64,000 bases of DNA. It comes from Chelydra serpentina. Taxonomy: Eukaryota > Chordata > Testudines > Chelydridae. The DNA lies in NCBI GenBank assembly GCA_037349315.1, contig JBAIAC010000014.1:24405001-24469000 (forward strand), in the 5' to 3' direction. The position numbers and the translations under genes are program-made. Below, piece after piece: positions 11,358 to 21,526 of the stretch (within the stretch, counting starts at the first letter, position 1; each line of letters opens with the position of its first letter). Below the pieces are notes generated by a model. It was not told the origin of the DNA. It saw nothing but the letters and a program-made list of their open reading frames with translations, and did no database searches.

Positions 11358-13804
11358 TCTTCAGTTTAAAACAAAATACAAGGAACGTAGGGAGGTTTTT
11401 TTTATCAAAATGTTATTACATTAGTCAGACTCATAGAAAATTATCTAGTTCATTGCTCTGCCAATGAAATTGTTCTCTACGATTCAGCTCTGTTTGTTCC
11501 CTTTGGTCCAGCTTTGACCCTACTTACATGCCTTGTGTCCTCCACTTTGCCACTTGTACTTCCCTTCATGCTCCCTTTGTATGAATCTTCCAAAAAATGC
11601 CTCCATGTTTTCTGTCATCATTCCTCTTATTTGGAAAGGTCTCTTGATCCAATATTCCATACAACCCCCTTTAAATACTATTTCAAAACCCACTCCCCCA
11701 AAAACAATTATTTAAGGCTGACCTACTCTCCCATGCTAATATAATCAAAATAAACTTTAGGAGCCAGATGGTCAGCTGATATATGTTGTCACTTTCACAG
11801 AAATCAGTGGGAGTTATTACCATTTCACATGAGCTGAGAATGTGACCCACAGTACATAAAGGTGCTAATATGATGCACACAGTGTGAAAATAAGTGACCT
11901 CATGATCTTAGATTGTGTAACTCTCTGCTGTTCTCACCCCATTGCCTATTGACAGCTCTCCCTGTGTTGAGTCTTACGTAACCTAGACTTTAATCTTTTA
12001 TGTTTCTTTTCAGGTCCCTGAAGCCAGCCTCAATGTTACCCTATAACACAACTTTATGTATATGTGTCAAAAGCGTCAAACATTTATATTCACCAAGGGA
12101 TCTTTTTAACTTTGAGGAACCTTGAATACTACAAGAGCTCAGCAAATGATAGAAAGAGAAGATTTGTCCAAAAGTTACTAGAAAAATATCACAAAATATG
12201 TTGCGTAAATCAAAGATTATTTTTCATACCAACTCTAATTGTTAGTGCCTAAGTGCCACTAAGTTAATTTGACTTTGCCGCCTCCTTTTCTTACCCAAGA
12301 GCAGTGTCTTGCATATACTTTAAAAAAAAATTAATCTCCTCAAAACTACTTCTTGCAGTCACAGTAATTACTGTTTCCTTAGCTGACAGCTTGAAACAAA
12401 CTGTATTTTATGGCATTGAACAAGCATTTGTTCAATACCTACAGCACTGGCTAATCTCAATCCATTTTCAAACAATCTACTTTTTAATGTCATTCAAAAC
12501 AGAACAAAAACTATCTTGGGTGGTAGACAGGGAGATGGAAGAATTTTGGCTAAGACAGGAAACTGTCTTTAAGAATCAAAATGAAAAATTAAGACAAAAT
12601 TTGATAGACAATTAGGATTCAGGCCAAAGGTACAATGGGAGCTGGATGAGGCCCATAGAAGTCAATAGGAAGACTTTTGGATCCTACCTAGTTCATAGTG
12701 GTGGAGGTAGGGATGTAGAATCCTTTTATAATAATAACTTATTTACCTTTAATTTTCTTATTTTTGCAGGGATATTGTGTTGGGTTATCCAGTAAAGGGT
12801 CATCAAAACTAAACTCATCAGAAAGTTCACTGTTGGATAGGTTTTTAATGTGTGATAATGAGCAACATAAAACCAATAACAATATGAAACAATGCAACTA
12901 AAAAGAAATAGCTTTGGATATGAAGCAAAGCTTGTAGATTTTGAAAAGATTTTCTCCAAGTTCATGCACTGACACTAGAGCTTTGCAAGTTTTTGCCAGT
13001 AAGAAACGAAGAGTAATTTTTGCAGCAAAGCTATTTTTCCCTCCTAATAAAAATTAAACTTATACATCACAGTGAAGGGTGTGAGCTCAAGGTCAAATAC
13101 TATATTCTACTTACCATGACTTAATTTTACAAAGGTGGCCAGCAGCTTTTAGATTTGCCACATGAAAAGATTTGTGCATTGTGCAGGGACGGATTAAAAA
13201 AAACATAGGAGAAAATCCACTACTGTATTTCAGTTGTTTTTTGTGCAGGCTTGGAAGGAAAATAAAAATAGATTATCTTTGATTTTAAGAGCGTGCGGTT
13301 CTTTTTATCTGTGAGGAATAAAGACATATTGGGCTGAATTCTTTTTGCCTTCAAATATACAGATTCAAAAATGCATTAACTGTAAGAAATTGCATGAATG
13401 TAATTTGACCCATTATCAAGTTATAAGCATCAAACTACATAAAATGATGGTTTAGAGTCTAATGCTCAAAAAGCTCACATCCATGCTTACCTATAAATAG
13501 CTCCTGCACCATTTGAATTAGAAGCATGAGGGAAGATTAGAATGACCGTTAAATACAAAGCAAAATGTAGTTTCCTCAACAAAGGAAAAAATATACTAGG
13601 CATATTTAAGAATAAATGCCAACAGCACCACAAGACTTATCTGACCAATCACAACTAAACAACACAGCTCACATTGGTTCTAATTAGGGCTGGCCAGGAA
13701 ACAAGAACTCAATTTCATGACAAATGCTGAGGTTTCAACATTTGTTTTCACTTGGATATATAAAGAAATCAAGTTCTTTTGAAATGTTTTTGTACACTCA
13801 CCAG
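11358..13804. other. No gene or classified repeat seen
   Basis: AT-rich background. A 103-codon frame at 12304-12615 starts in an A-rich region and lacks convincing splice or domain signals. Confidence 0.4.
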
Positions 13805-13885
13805 AGAACAGTCAATATGGTCGAGTGGTTAAGGCAGTCTGGTGAGAGACACAGTTTCAAGTCCCTGCTCTACCTGATTCAGAGT
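13805..13885 (+). repeat. tRNA-derived SINE head
   Basis: A-box-like 'tggtcgagtggttaagg' and B-box-like 'gtttcaagtccctgc' are about 30 bp apart, as in Pol III SINE heads. It is related to the segments at 5.14-5.34 kb and 30.83 kb. No CR1 tail follows, so it is a fragment or a different family from the tortoise SINE. Confidence 0.5.
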
Positions 13886-15219
13886 TTAATAAAAACGTGA
13901 AGCATTAAATATGACTATGAATCAAAATTAACAATTTATCACTTATTTATGAGGTTGGTAGGTGGAGGTTGTTGGGTGTCCTATATCTTTATGCTTCCCA
14001 AATACAGCTATATTTTCATCAACTGTCAATGACCTAAAGTTGAATTTTTTTAATTTTGTTTTTACAAAATTTCAGTGCAAAATACCCCAAACAAACAAAA
14101 ACACCAAAGGAAAGCAACATTTCATGAAATGACAATAAATTTGCAGAGTGTAATGAAACTGGCTAAAATTTGACAGTGAATGTGTGTGTTTCAGAAAGAG
14201 TTTGGTTGCCCTGTGATTTTCTTTTCCTAAACGAAATCTTAATATTGCCTCTAGAATAAGGACCTGATCGTGTAGCTGTCACTCATGCAGGTAGCCTCTT
14301 TGACTTAAAATGGGGCTACTTTGGGGCCTAAAAGATGCAATATCTGGCCTTAACGATGTTTGATCAATGGTCTGTCTCAGTAAACTTTGATTAACAATCT
14401 GTGGCAGATTTTGAACTGGTTAACTAGAGCTGAAAAGTTTTAAGTGCCAATCCCCCAAGCAATCCACCTATTCCCTTTATGAGAAGGCTCTATTTTAAAA
14501 TGTCAATAAGAAATAAAAACCAACTGTAAATGTTTTGGAAAAATGTCTGGGTGCAACCACAGCTTTGATCTGTGAACATTCCTGAGATTGAGACATTTGC
14601 ACATGGGACTGATTTGTGTGTGAAATCACTATTTTAATTTTGATTTTGGAATCTCAACAGCAAAGATTGGGAACAGGCTAGAGGAAAGCAGAGTATTTTG
14701 CTACCTTATCCTCCTTCAAATCCCTTAAGATGTGCCTATACTGTGATCAAGTGCAATTCTGTTTTACATCCAGCCACTATTTTGACGGAGGGCCTCCTGA
14801 AGCAGGGCACCAGGATGCATGTGTCACACCAGTCATGTGGACTTGGGAAAGATAGAAAGCCCTAAGAGGAACCAGACAGGGACTCAGCAGGCAGCAAACC
14901 CAGAAGCAGCTACAGTATGGATCTTCAGTGACTGATAATGTCATCAGACCTTTTCCCAGTTCTTACTCTGGACATTTTTTCCCTCTGTGCTGACTCCTGC
15001 ACAGTCACCTTATTTCAGCCTCACTTCACACACCATTCTTGCCTACTTAACCCTCCCTTCTCGCCTCCCACTCACCCTCACCATCTCCTTTCTTCTTTTC
15101 TCATTATCTAATCAAGCTCTAACAAATTCCCCAGACTTCCCTCCATAAAAAAGTAAAAAGGAAAAGCCTCACGCAAAAGAAAAAAATCATGGAACTAACA
15201 CATCATTTGCCGATCATCA
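13886..15219. other. No gene seen
   Basis: AT-rich sequence; pyrimidine-rich between about 14960 and 15130. I recognise no exon or intact repeat. Confidence 0.4.
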
Positions 15220-15230
15220 CATTGTTCACT

Positions 15231-15429
15231 AGAAGTGACAAAGGGTCCTGTGGCACCTTATAGACTAACAGAGGTATTGGAGCATAAGCTTGCGTGGGTG
15301 AATACCCACTTCGTCGGATGTTTGCATCCCACGAAAGCTTATGCTCCAATACCTCTGTTAGTCTATAAGGTGCCACAGGACCCTTTGTCGCTTCTACAGA
15401 TCCAGACTAACATGGCTACCCCTCTGATA
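15231..15429. mobile_element. Foldback retroposon insertion with 11-bp target duplication
   Basis: Two inverted arms of 69 bp (15231-15299 and 15327-15395) match at all but two positions around a 27-bp spacer. The right arm continues into 'cagactaacatggctac', the outer part of this repeat family. The whole block is flanked by CATTGTTCACT (15220-15230) and CATTATTCACT (15430-15440), an 11-bp duplication with one difference. Duplication length and 5' inversion fit target-primed reverse transcription with twin priming. The same family core 'cacgaaagcttatgct' occurs at 41.64 kb. Confidence 0.75.
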
Positions 15430-15774
15430 CATTATTCACTATGCTTTTGTTTTCACCCACCCCTTGTTTGACTTGTCTGTTTAAACAGTGAGCTTTTCAG
15501 GGTAAGGACTGTCTCTCATTATACAGTGACTAGCACAATAGTGTCATGATCTTAGTTAGTTTCTAAGTAGTATCTTAACGCAAATAGAAACTGGTGACTA
15601 AAACTGCTACTATCTGACAATGGCTAAGCAAGTGGAACTGAACTGAGACATAAATTTCCTGTAGCAAAAACATGAGTTTACTATATTCAACTTTGTGCAT
15701 TTTATTGTTCTCTCATTTTACCAATCTCCCCTTCCCATACTTGTCTATTTCATCCGTCTTCTGTCCCCTGTCAT

Positions 15775-15905
15775 ATAGCTAGATTGTAAACTATTTGGGG
15801 CAGTGACTATTTTCTCCATGTGTTTGGACAGCCATGGCACAATGGGATCCTGGTCCCTAAATGTTACCATAGTATAAATTATAACAACAACAAGAGTTTA
15901 CCTAT
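15775..15905 (+). repeat. Ancient amniote repeat tail
   Basis: 'attgtaaactatttggggca', 'atggcacaatgggatcctgg' and a trailing 'taacaacaacaa' are shared in order with 38330-38450 and in part with 15490-15545. This looks like an old LINE 3' tail. No coding sequence. Confidence 0.5.
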
Positions 15906-16974
15906 GCCACTAGCAGAGAGGGGCAACATCTTGTTTTTCATGTGTTCTTTCGGGACCTATTACTGCCCTGCTCAGAAAAAAAAAAGGAATTCCAATATGA
16001 TAGCAGTGTGTTATAAATGGCAATTGGTCTCCACTGTGGCATCATCTCATAGGTAGAACTTCTGGGACTTACATCACAATGTGTTCAGTAAACTATAGCC
16101 ACAGATAATAGAGTTAGTAGTCATCTAGCAAGTAGTGAAATGCCTGCCAGGCAATCAGTTCTGACAGCGACTTCTACACTTCATAGGGTAAATCTTACAA
16201 TTTCTGGTGAGTTTATTCAAATGTACAGAACTAACAAGGCAATAATATCCACAATTACAAGAATCTAAAAATCATAATATCATTAAAACTATTTGGAAAA
16301 TATAGTGCTAATATTTAAACACCCTACTACAATCTCATACAGTTTTCTGTGGCTGGCATTTTGTTAGTAGCAAGTGTGGACTAGCATAACGGGATTTAAT
16401 TTATGAAGAGCTTGGGGACATTATCTGATTGTTTAATACCTTCTTGATTGATGCTCAAACAAGATAATTGTTACTTGGTATTTGCAACTGTCCAAATCTT
16501 ACTTGAAGTGTTTTGTGTAATCCTTTTAATCCATAGGAAAAGCTGGAATAAAGAGCCAGATAACTACCTGACAACAGTTCAAGATTTGTGATGTTTTAAA
16601 AAACATAAAGGAAACATTTATATTGAACTGATGCCCTAAACTCTATGGATGGCCTTAGGGCTAGGCATACTATGGTTAAACATGCAATATAAACAGTGTA
16701 GCTGAACAGACTGTGGTGATCATATGTATTTAACATACCTTGATTTTTGTTGTGACGGATATGGCAATTTCCTGCAATAGCGTTAAACCTTATTGAATTA
16801 AGTTTAAGTATATTTGGGGTCCATTGTACTAAATACAAAAACGTATATAGTATTATGGGCTGGGACTGGATGTAACCTTTCAGTACAGCTTAGATGATCA
16901 AAGGACTATACTGAACAATGTGCCAGACAAGAATAGACTTTAGAGATCATAGGTACCTACTCTGTGGATTCTCC
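15906..16974. other. No gene seen
   Basis: AT-rich background. The open frame at 16596-16838 on the minus strand has no recognisable domain. Confidence 0.4.
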
Positions 16975-17325
16975 AGGGCTCAAGCACCATGGAAAAAAAC
17001 CTAGGTGGTACTCATCACCCACCAGCCACACTGGTTTTGGCCCCGGGGCTGCCTGCCAATCATGTGATTGGTGGGGCCCTGGACCTAGCCACCGATCAAC
17101 TGTATAGGCATTTGGGGAAGGTGGTTGGGGGGATGGAGAGGAGGGAGTGGTGGGTGAGTGGGGTGGCCTATGGGGTGGTGGTGGAGCAGGGGAGGGAAGA
17201 TGTAGAGCAAGGGTGGGGCCTTGGGGGAGGGAGAATAGTGGGGACAGGAAGGGGTGGAGTGAGGGCAGGGTCTCGGGGCAGAGAGGCGGTGGAGCACCCA
17301 CCGGGAAAAATACAAGTCAGCGCCT
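16975..17325. repeat. GC-rich dispersed repeat, probably a DNA transposon relic
   Basis: An abrupt change to G-rich sequence starts after 'ggctcaagcaccatgg' and ends near 'gtggagcacccaccggg', words I associate with a turtle non-autonomous element. Terminal repeats and a target duplication could not be fixed. Open frames on both strands follow from the purine-rich strand and are not genes. Confidence 0.35.
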
Positions 17326-17339
17326 GTGTTAGAGACAGT

Positions 17340-17990
17340 GTCTGTGAAGTGGATTTCATGGGAAATCCTGAGGGAGGTTAATGCAAATTTCCCAATTCTG
17401 GTTATTCAAAAACCCTGCCTTGTGAAGCTATGCCCTGAGATGAGGGTCTTTGTTTGCTGATGACCCATTCTCAGGCATTTGACATCAAAGGCCAAAGCCA
17501 TATAAAGAAAGAGATGAACTGCCCTACTGTTTGTTCTGGTTTTGAATCTGAGACTGTTGTGAATTTGTAACCAGAGGAATACTCACTTGTGGGTTTTGAA
17601 TGACTGACACCTATCACAGCCCACAGTTGGAGTTAGGGTGACTTCTGATAAGCTTTTTAGTGTGTGTGTAGCTTCTTTCATCAATTTTTAATGTTTTCTT
17701 TGTAATGTTTTCACCTTAAAAATAAGTGTGCTTGCTTAGAAAGAGCTGTGTGCTAACTATTGCCTTTTGGCAACTACACTATTTAGAGCCTTCAGGGACA
17801 TAGCAAAATGCAAGACACTGGCCTGTTTAGGCAGTCTGGCTTGCTGGGGAGGTTGGCAGGGAACTGCACAGCCTAGAAAAGCCCTAGTCAGGAGGGAGTA
17901 TGACATAGGTGATGACAGGCCCAAGAGAGATGATGGCTGAGGAGCTCAGAGCGTAGAGTAGTTTCTGAGGGACCACTAATGGGGGAAATA
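17340..17990 (+). mobile_element. LTR-like block
   Basis: Contains 'gccatataaagaaag' (TATA-like, near 17500) and 'taaaaataagtgtgcttgc' near 17715, about 215 bp later, in the order expected for U3-R of an LTR. No flanking gag/pol and no clean target duplication were found, so extent and class are uncertain. Confidence 0.4.
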
Positions 17991-18649
17991 CAAGTGCAGT
18001 TGTCCCAAACTCTGACATCACTAAATTAAGAGAGTGGAGGGTTTATCCATGCCTTTACTTTTCCACAGGGCTGATGAGGTGTTTCCAGATGTACGTCCAG
18101 GAAGCATGACCTCTAGGAAAAGTGCAGTAATATAGTATTACAATTATCATACCTTTCATTGTGAAATATCTCAAACCACTCTAAAAAATGTATGCAGGAA
18201 TTACTTTGTCCTCCACGGAAATGAAACCACATCTGACTTAAAATGTAGCATTACCCTGATGAGCAGTATTACACAACAATTTAGAATAACAAGTTCATAC
18301 CAGATCTAACAAGGAGAGGAGTAGGAAGACAGAATTAGGAATTTGTACATCTTATATGTTAATATCCATATTCTTGTGACAAGTACTGTGAAACTTTTTA
18401 ATAGCCACATGTGGTGAAAGTGTCAGAGCTTAGGGAATATTAGTAGATGTGTCCCCCCCACCCTTAGTACTGTGACTCTTGATGCCAACTGGCAGAGGGG
18501 TGCATAAAGTTACAGAGATTGCAGGGGTCTATATTTGCATTCTAGTTCACTAAAGAGTATCATGTAAGCGGTTTCTACCAAAAGCCTGTGTCACACTGGT
18601 CATAATTACTTTGCGTATTATCTAGACACACATTTTGCAAAGAGATATG
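17991..18649. other. No gene seen
   Basis: Mixed sequence with no open frame of note and no repeat that I can define. Confidence 0.35.
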
Positions 18650-19470
18650 TATGTATATTGGAAATTACGTTCTTAGGTCACCTAGGGGTAGCTTGCCTTA
18701 AGGCAGGTTCCACCACACAGGTGGTGTGAGACACTTATCTCCCTAACTGACTTGGGTATTGTGAAGTTTAGTGGAAACTGATTTGCGTACCAAGTCAAAT
18801 GGTAATGAAGAGATTGTGGGGACCTCAAGAGAAGAAATTATCAGGAAGAGGTGAATAGCAACAGAGGGAACCCTGTTTATAGGTAAAGAACAAAGGACTG
18901 GTTAGTATATCTAGGGGTGCAGAAAGACACGCTGGCATCCTTCATCTGGGGAAACAGGCTGCCCACAGTCTTCTTCTCACCAAAGGAGGGTCTCACCCAG
19001 TGGAGAAATGCTGTGAGAAGGATATATATATATAAATATAGTCTCCAGAATGTTTGTTATCATTTTATACCAAAACCCTTTGTTTCCAATATTTATGTTC
19101 ACTAGCACTGAATCTGTTCTTTGTTAAATAAACGTACACTGGCTTTCTCTATAAAGAAATCTATGTGTTAAGCAGAGCTGTGTTCTGAAGGTGTGACTAG
19201 TAAGCTGTGGTGTACTGTTCCTTTGGGAACAGCAGACCTGGTAATTCTGTGAGTATCCAGTGGTTAGGGGGCGGCATGCCACAGGGAAATGCTCAGAGGA
19301 CTTGGGGGTTGGAGCATGCCTCCCAATAACCTGCATGAGGGACAGCAAAACCTGGGTGAGATGAGAGGGGAGTGCTTGTGTTGCCTGTGACTGGGAGGGC
19401 CATGGATCTGCTTCCTAGTAGGTACAGATAAGGCTTCTTTAGACCAAGGTCAGGTGGTGGTGGGGTGCCT
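18650..19470 (+). mobile_element. LTR-like block with polyadenylation signal
   Basis: An AT-rich TATA-like stretch (19021-19037) is followed about 100 bp later by AATAAA (19127-19132) and a GC-richer downstream part, as in U3-R-U5. The ends are not resolved. It could be a solo LTR that has lost its boundaries, or a fragment. Confidence 0.4.
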
Positions 19471-20318
19471 CAACCCTGGAAAGCATTAAAATTGCCTCTA
19501 GAATACTTAGCTTTTTTATTTCATTTTAGTTCTTTTTTGAAATCCCTGCAAAAATTCTCTCTGCTACTGAGGTGCACAGAAATGAACACAACATTCCAGG
19601 TGCCTCCTAAAGAGGCCAAGGGACTACCACCTCCTTATTCTATATTATCATGGGTCACTCATTTTTGTTGCCATATCACCTGGCAAGCTCATATCTGATG
19701 AGATACCTATTACCATCACTAGATGTCCATCATTACCGATTTCCAGATTTCTTCCTCCCGTTGCATATATACATTTCCAATTATTTTCTGGTCCCATATT
19801 AGTTTCTCCCTTAAAATTAAGCTGCAGCATATGGAAACATTAATATGTTGGGGCTCGTATGTCATGTCTAAAAACATCACCTTCTGGAGAAATTGACTAA
19901 CAGCAACCAGATTTAGCAATAAAGCAGTTTCAGAATCAATCTATTGGCTTATCAACTTGCTATTTTTATTATGCTTATCATACATGCCATGCAGGACTGG
20001 CCTATAAAACAGCTTCAGGTTCTTGGAAACGTGGAACATTAAAACTAATCTAAACAATGCCCTTGAAGATTATTTTACTTGGAGCTCTATAGACTGAAGA
20101 CATCTAAGACTATATTTATTCATTTGATTCTCTTCCTGCAGGCTGCTTGCTTGCAGATATGTTTTTCAAAGGATGGATTTATATTTTATTTTCAGAGTAA
20201 AGTGTATTTTCAGAGTAAGGAAAAATAACATTTTAAAAAATGTTAAAGTTCTTTAAAAATGCTCACTAAAATCTGGATAATTACAGGAATCTTAACTCTT
20301 TTCATGATCTTTCTCAAA
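19471..20318. other. No gene seen
   Basis: AT-rich sequence without recognisable features. Confidence 0.35.
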
Positions 20319-21333
20319 TGTTGGTGACAGTGGGTAATTTACTGAGGCTGCAGCCATCCACTACCACTATATGGCAGCATGATGAGATGCGCCTCTCACT
20401 CAAGCTGCAAAAGGGTAATATGGGCATGAGGCCAATTATCCAGCCTGGGTCCACCTAGCAAGTAGGCCAGGACTAATTAGAAATAAAGCCCAGCTAGGGG
20501 AGCGGGGTTTGTCTCCAAGAAGACAGTACCCCATCGAGCCTGGATGGGGATGTATTGGGACAGAAATTTTGCTAGAGGCAGAAAACCATGCACAATAGAA
20601 CTGAAACAGATTTCTATGGCATGTCAGACTTTCTAAGTAAAAACACCCCTAAACATATGCTTTCTGGCACTGGTCTCAATAGTATTTCTCATGCCTTGTG
20701 AACTGCGGTAGACTGAAAATTGGATACATCTTGTTTTGTTCTTTATGCACATGTTGATTGGTGCCACCCTTCAATGATTGCCATTAACTGCAACTTATAC
20801 ACACAAGCCTTGTTCCTTTTCCAAAACCTTTTCATAGAGATATTTTGGTATCTGGGTGGATGAAACCCTCTTTGTGGATCTTCTGGCATGGGCAGCTCTA
20901 GGAGCAAGAAGAGGACTGCAGCACTATACTCCCCACTGTCCTGAATCCCCTGCAGGGGGCTGGTGCATGGGAAAGAGGTGGGAGAGGTTAAGTCAGGTTG
21001 GGAGTAATGTCTCCCATTGTAGAGAGGAACACTCACCCAGACTGTCTCCTTGCAGCTGCACACCATGCTACAGTCCTGTTTGGACTCCCAGAGCTCCTAG
21101 GCTTTGCAGCTCCTTTTATCTGAGCCTGCTGGGCTCTGATTGGCTGTCCCTAACCCTTTGAGGATCAGGTCTCTGTATATTCCAAGATGGCTGCTTTAAA
21201 GGGACTTCTCTAGGCAGGAGGATTTACCTTCACTGAACCCTTCCTCCCATCTTGCTTCCTTTCTGGGGCAGGGTGTAGTAGGACCACAGGGCCTCCTGTA
21301 GGGAATTACAAAGACCAGATACACTCTGTCACA
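20319..21333 (-). mobile_element. Minus-strand 3' LTR of a decayed retroelement
   Basis: Read on the minus strand the block starts TGTGACAG at 21333. It has a CCAAT box (21139-21143) and a TATA-like GATAAAAGG (21112-21120) about 20 bp further on. It is preceded by a purine tract at 21334-21348. That combination defines a 3' LTR whose internal region would lie to the right. The left limit is tentative (inverted TGTTGGTGACAG at 20319). Confidence 0.5.
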
Positions 21334-21348
21334 TACATTCTCCCCCTT
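21334..21348 (-). promoter_or_regulatory. Polypurine tract next to LTR
   Basis: On the minus strand AAGGGGGAGAATGTA directly abuts the TGTGACAG LTR start. In LTR retroelements this is the primer site for plus-strand DNA synthesis. Its presence argues that 20319-21333 is the 3' LTR of an element rather than a solo LTR. Confidence 0.5.
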
Positions 21349-21475
21349 GATGCCAGTGATCAGTATATCCCAAAGTTAATACAGTCTGAGACTGCACTGA
21401 CTTTAACATAAAGCAAATGCTCCCAGAGATTTGCAGGGCCAACTTCCAGTTGTAGAATCCTTTGCAGCACATGGT

Positions 21476-21526
21476 CTCTTTACTTAAGTGCCTGTGTCCC
21501 TTGTACACAGGCACTTAAGTAAAGAG
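21476..21526. repeat. Perfect 22-bp inverted repeat (hairpin)
   Basis: The arms at 21476-21497 and 21505-21526 are exact reverse complements (22 of 22), separated by the 7-base loop CCCTTGT. Transcripts from either strand would fold into one uninterrupted stem. It lies just inside the putative internal region of the retroelement whose LTR ends at 21333. There is no sign of a pre-miRNA basal stem beyond the arms. Confidence 0.85.

Noticed and set aside
11107..11369. Glycine-rich frames in three registers
   Set aside because: Created by the G-rich minisatellite inside the hAT element at 10798-11349.
5142..13885. tRNA-like A box/B box pairs near 5.14, 5.28 and 13.82 kb
   Set aside because: No paired acceptor stem or anticodon arm; the same sequence recurs with decay, so these are SINE or repeat heads, not tRNA genes.
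16957..17381. Proline-rich (minus) and glycine/valine-rich (plus) frames up to 130 codons
   Set aside because: They follow from the strongly purine-biased strand of a GC-rich repeat and read equally well in several registers.
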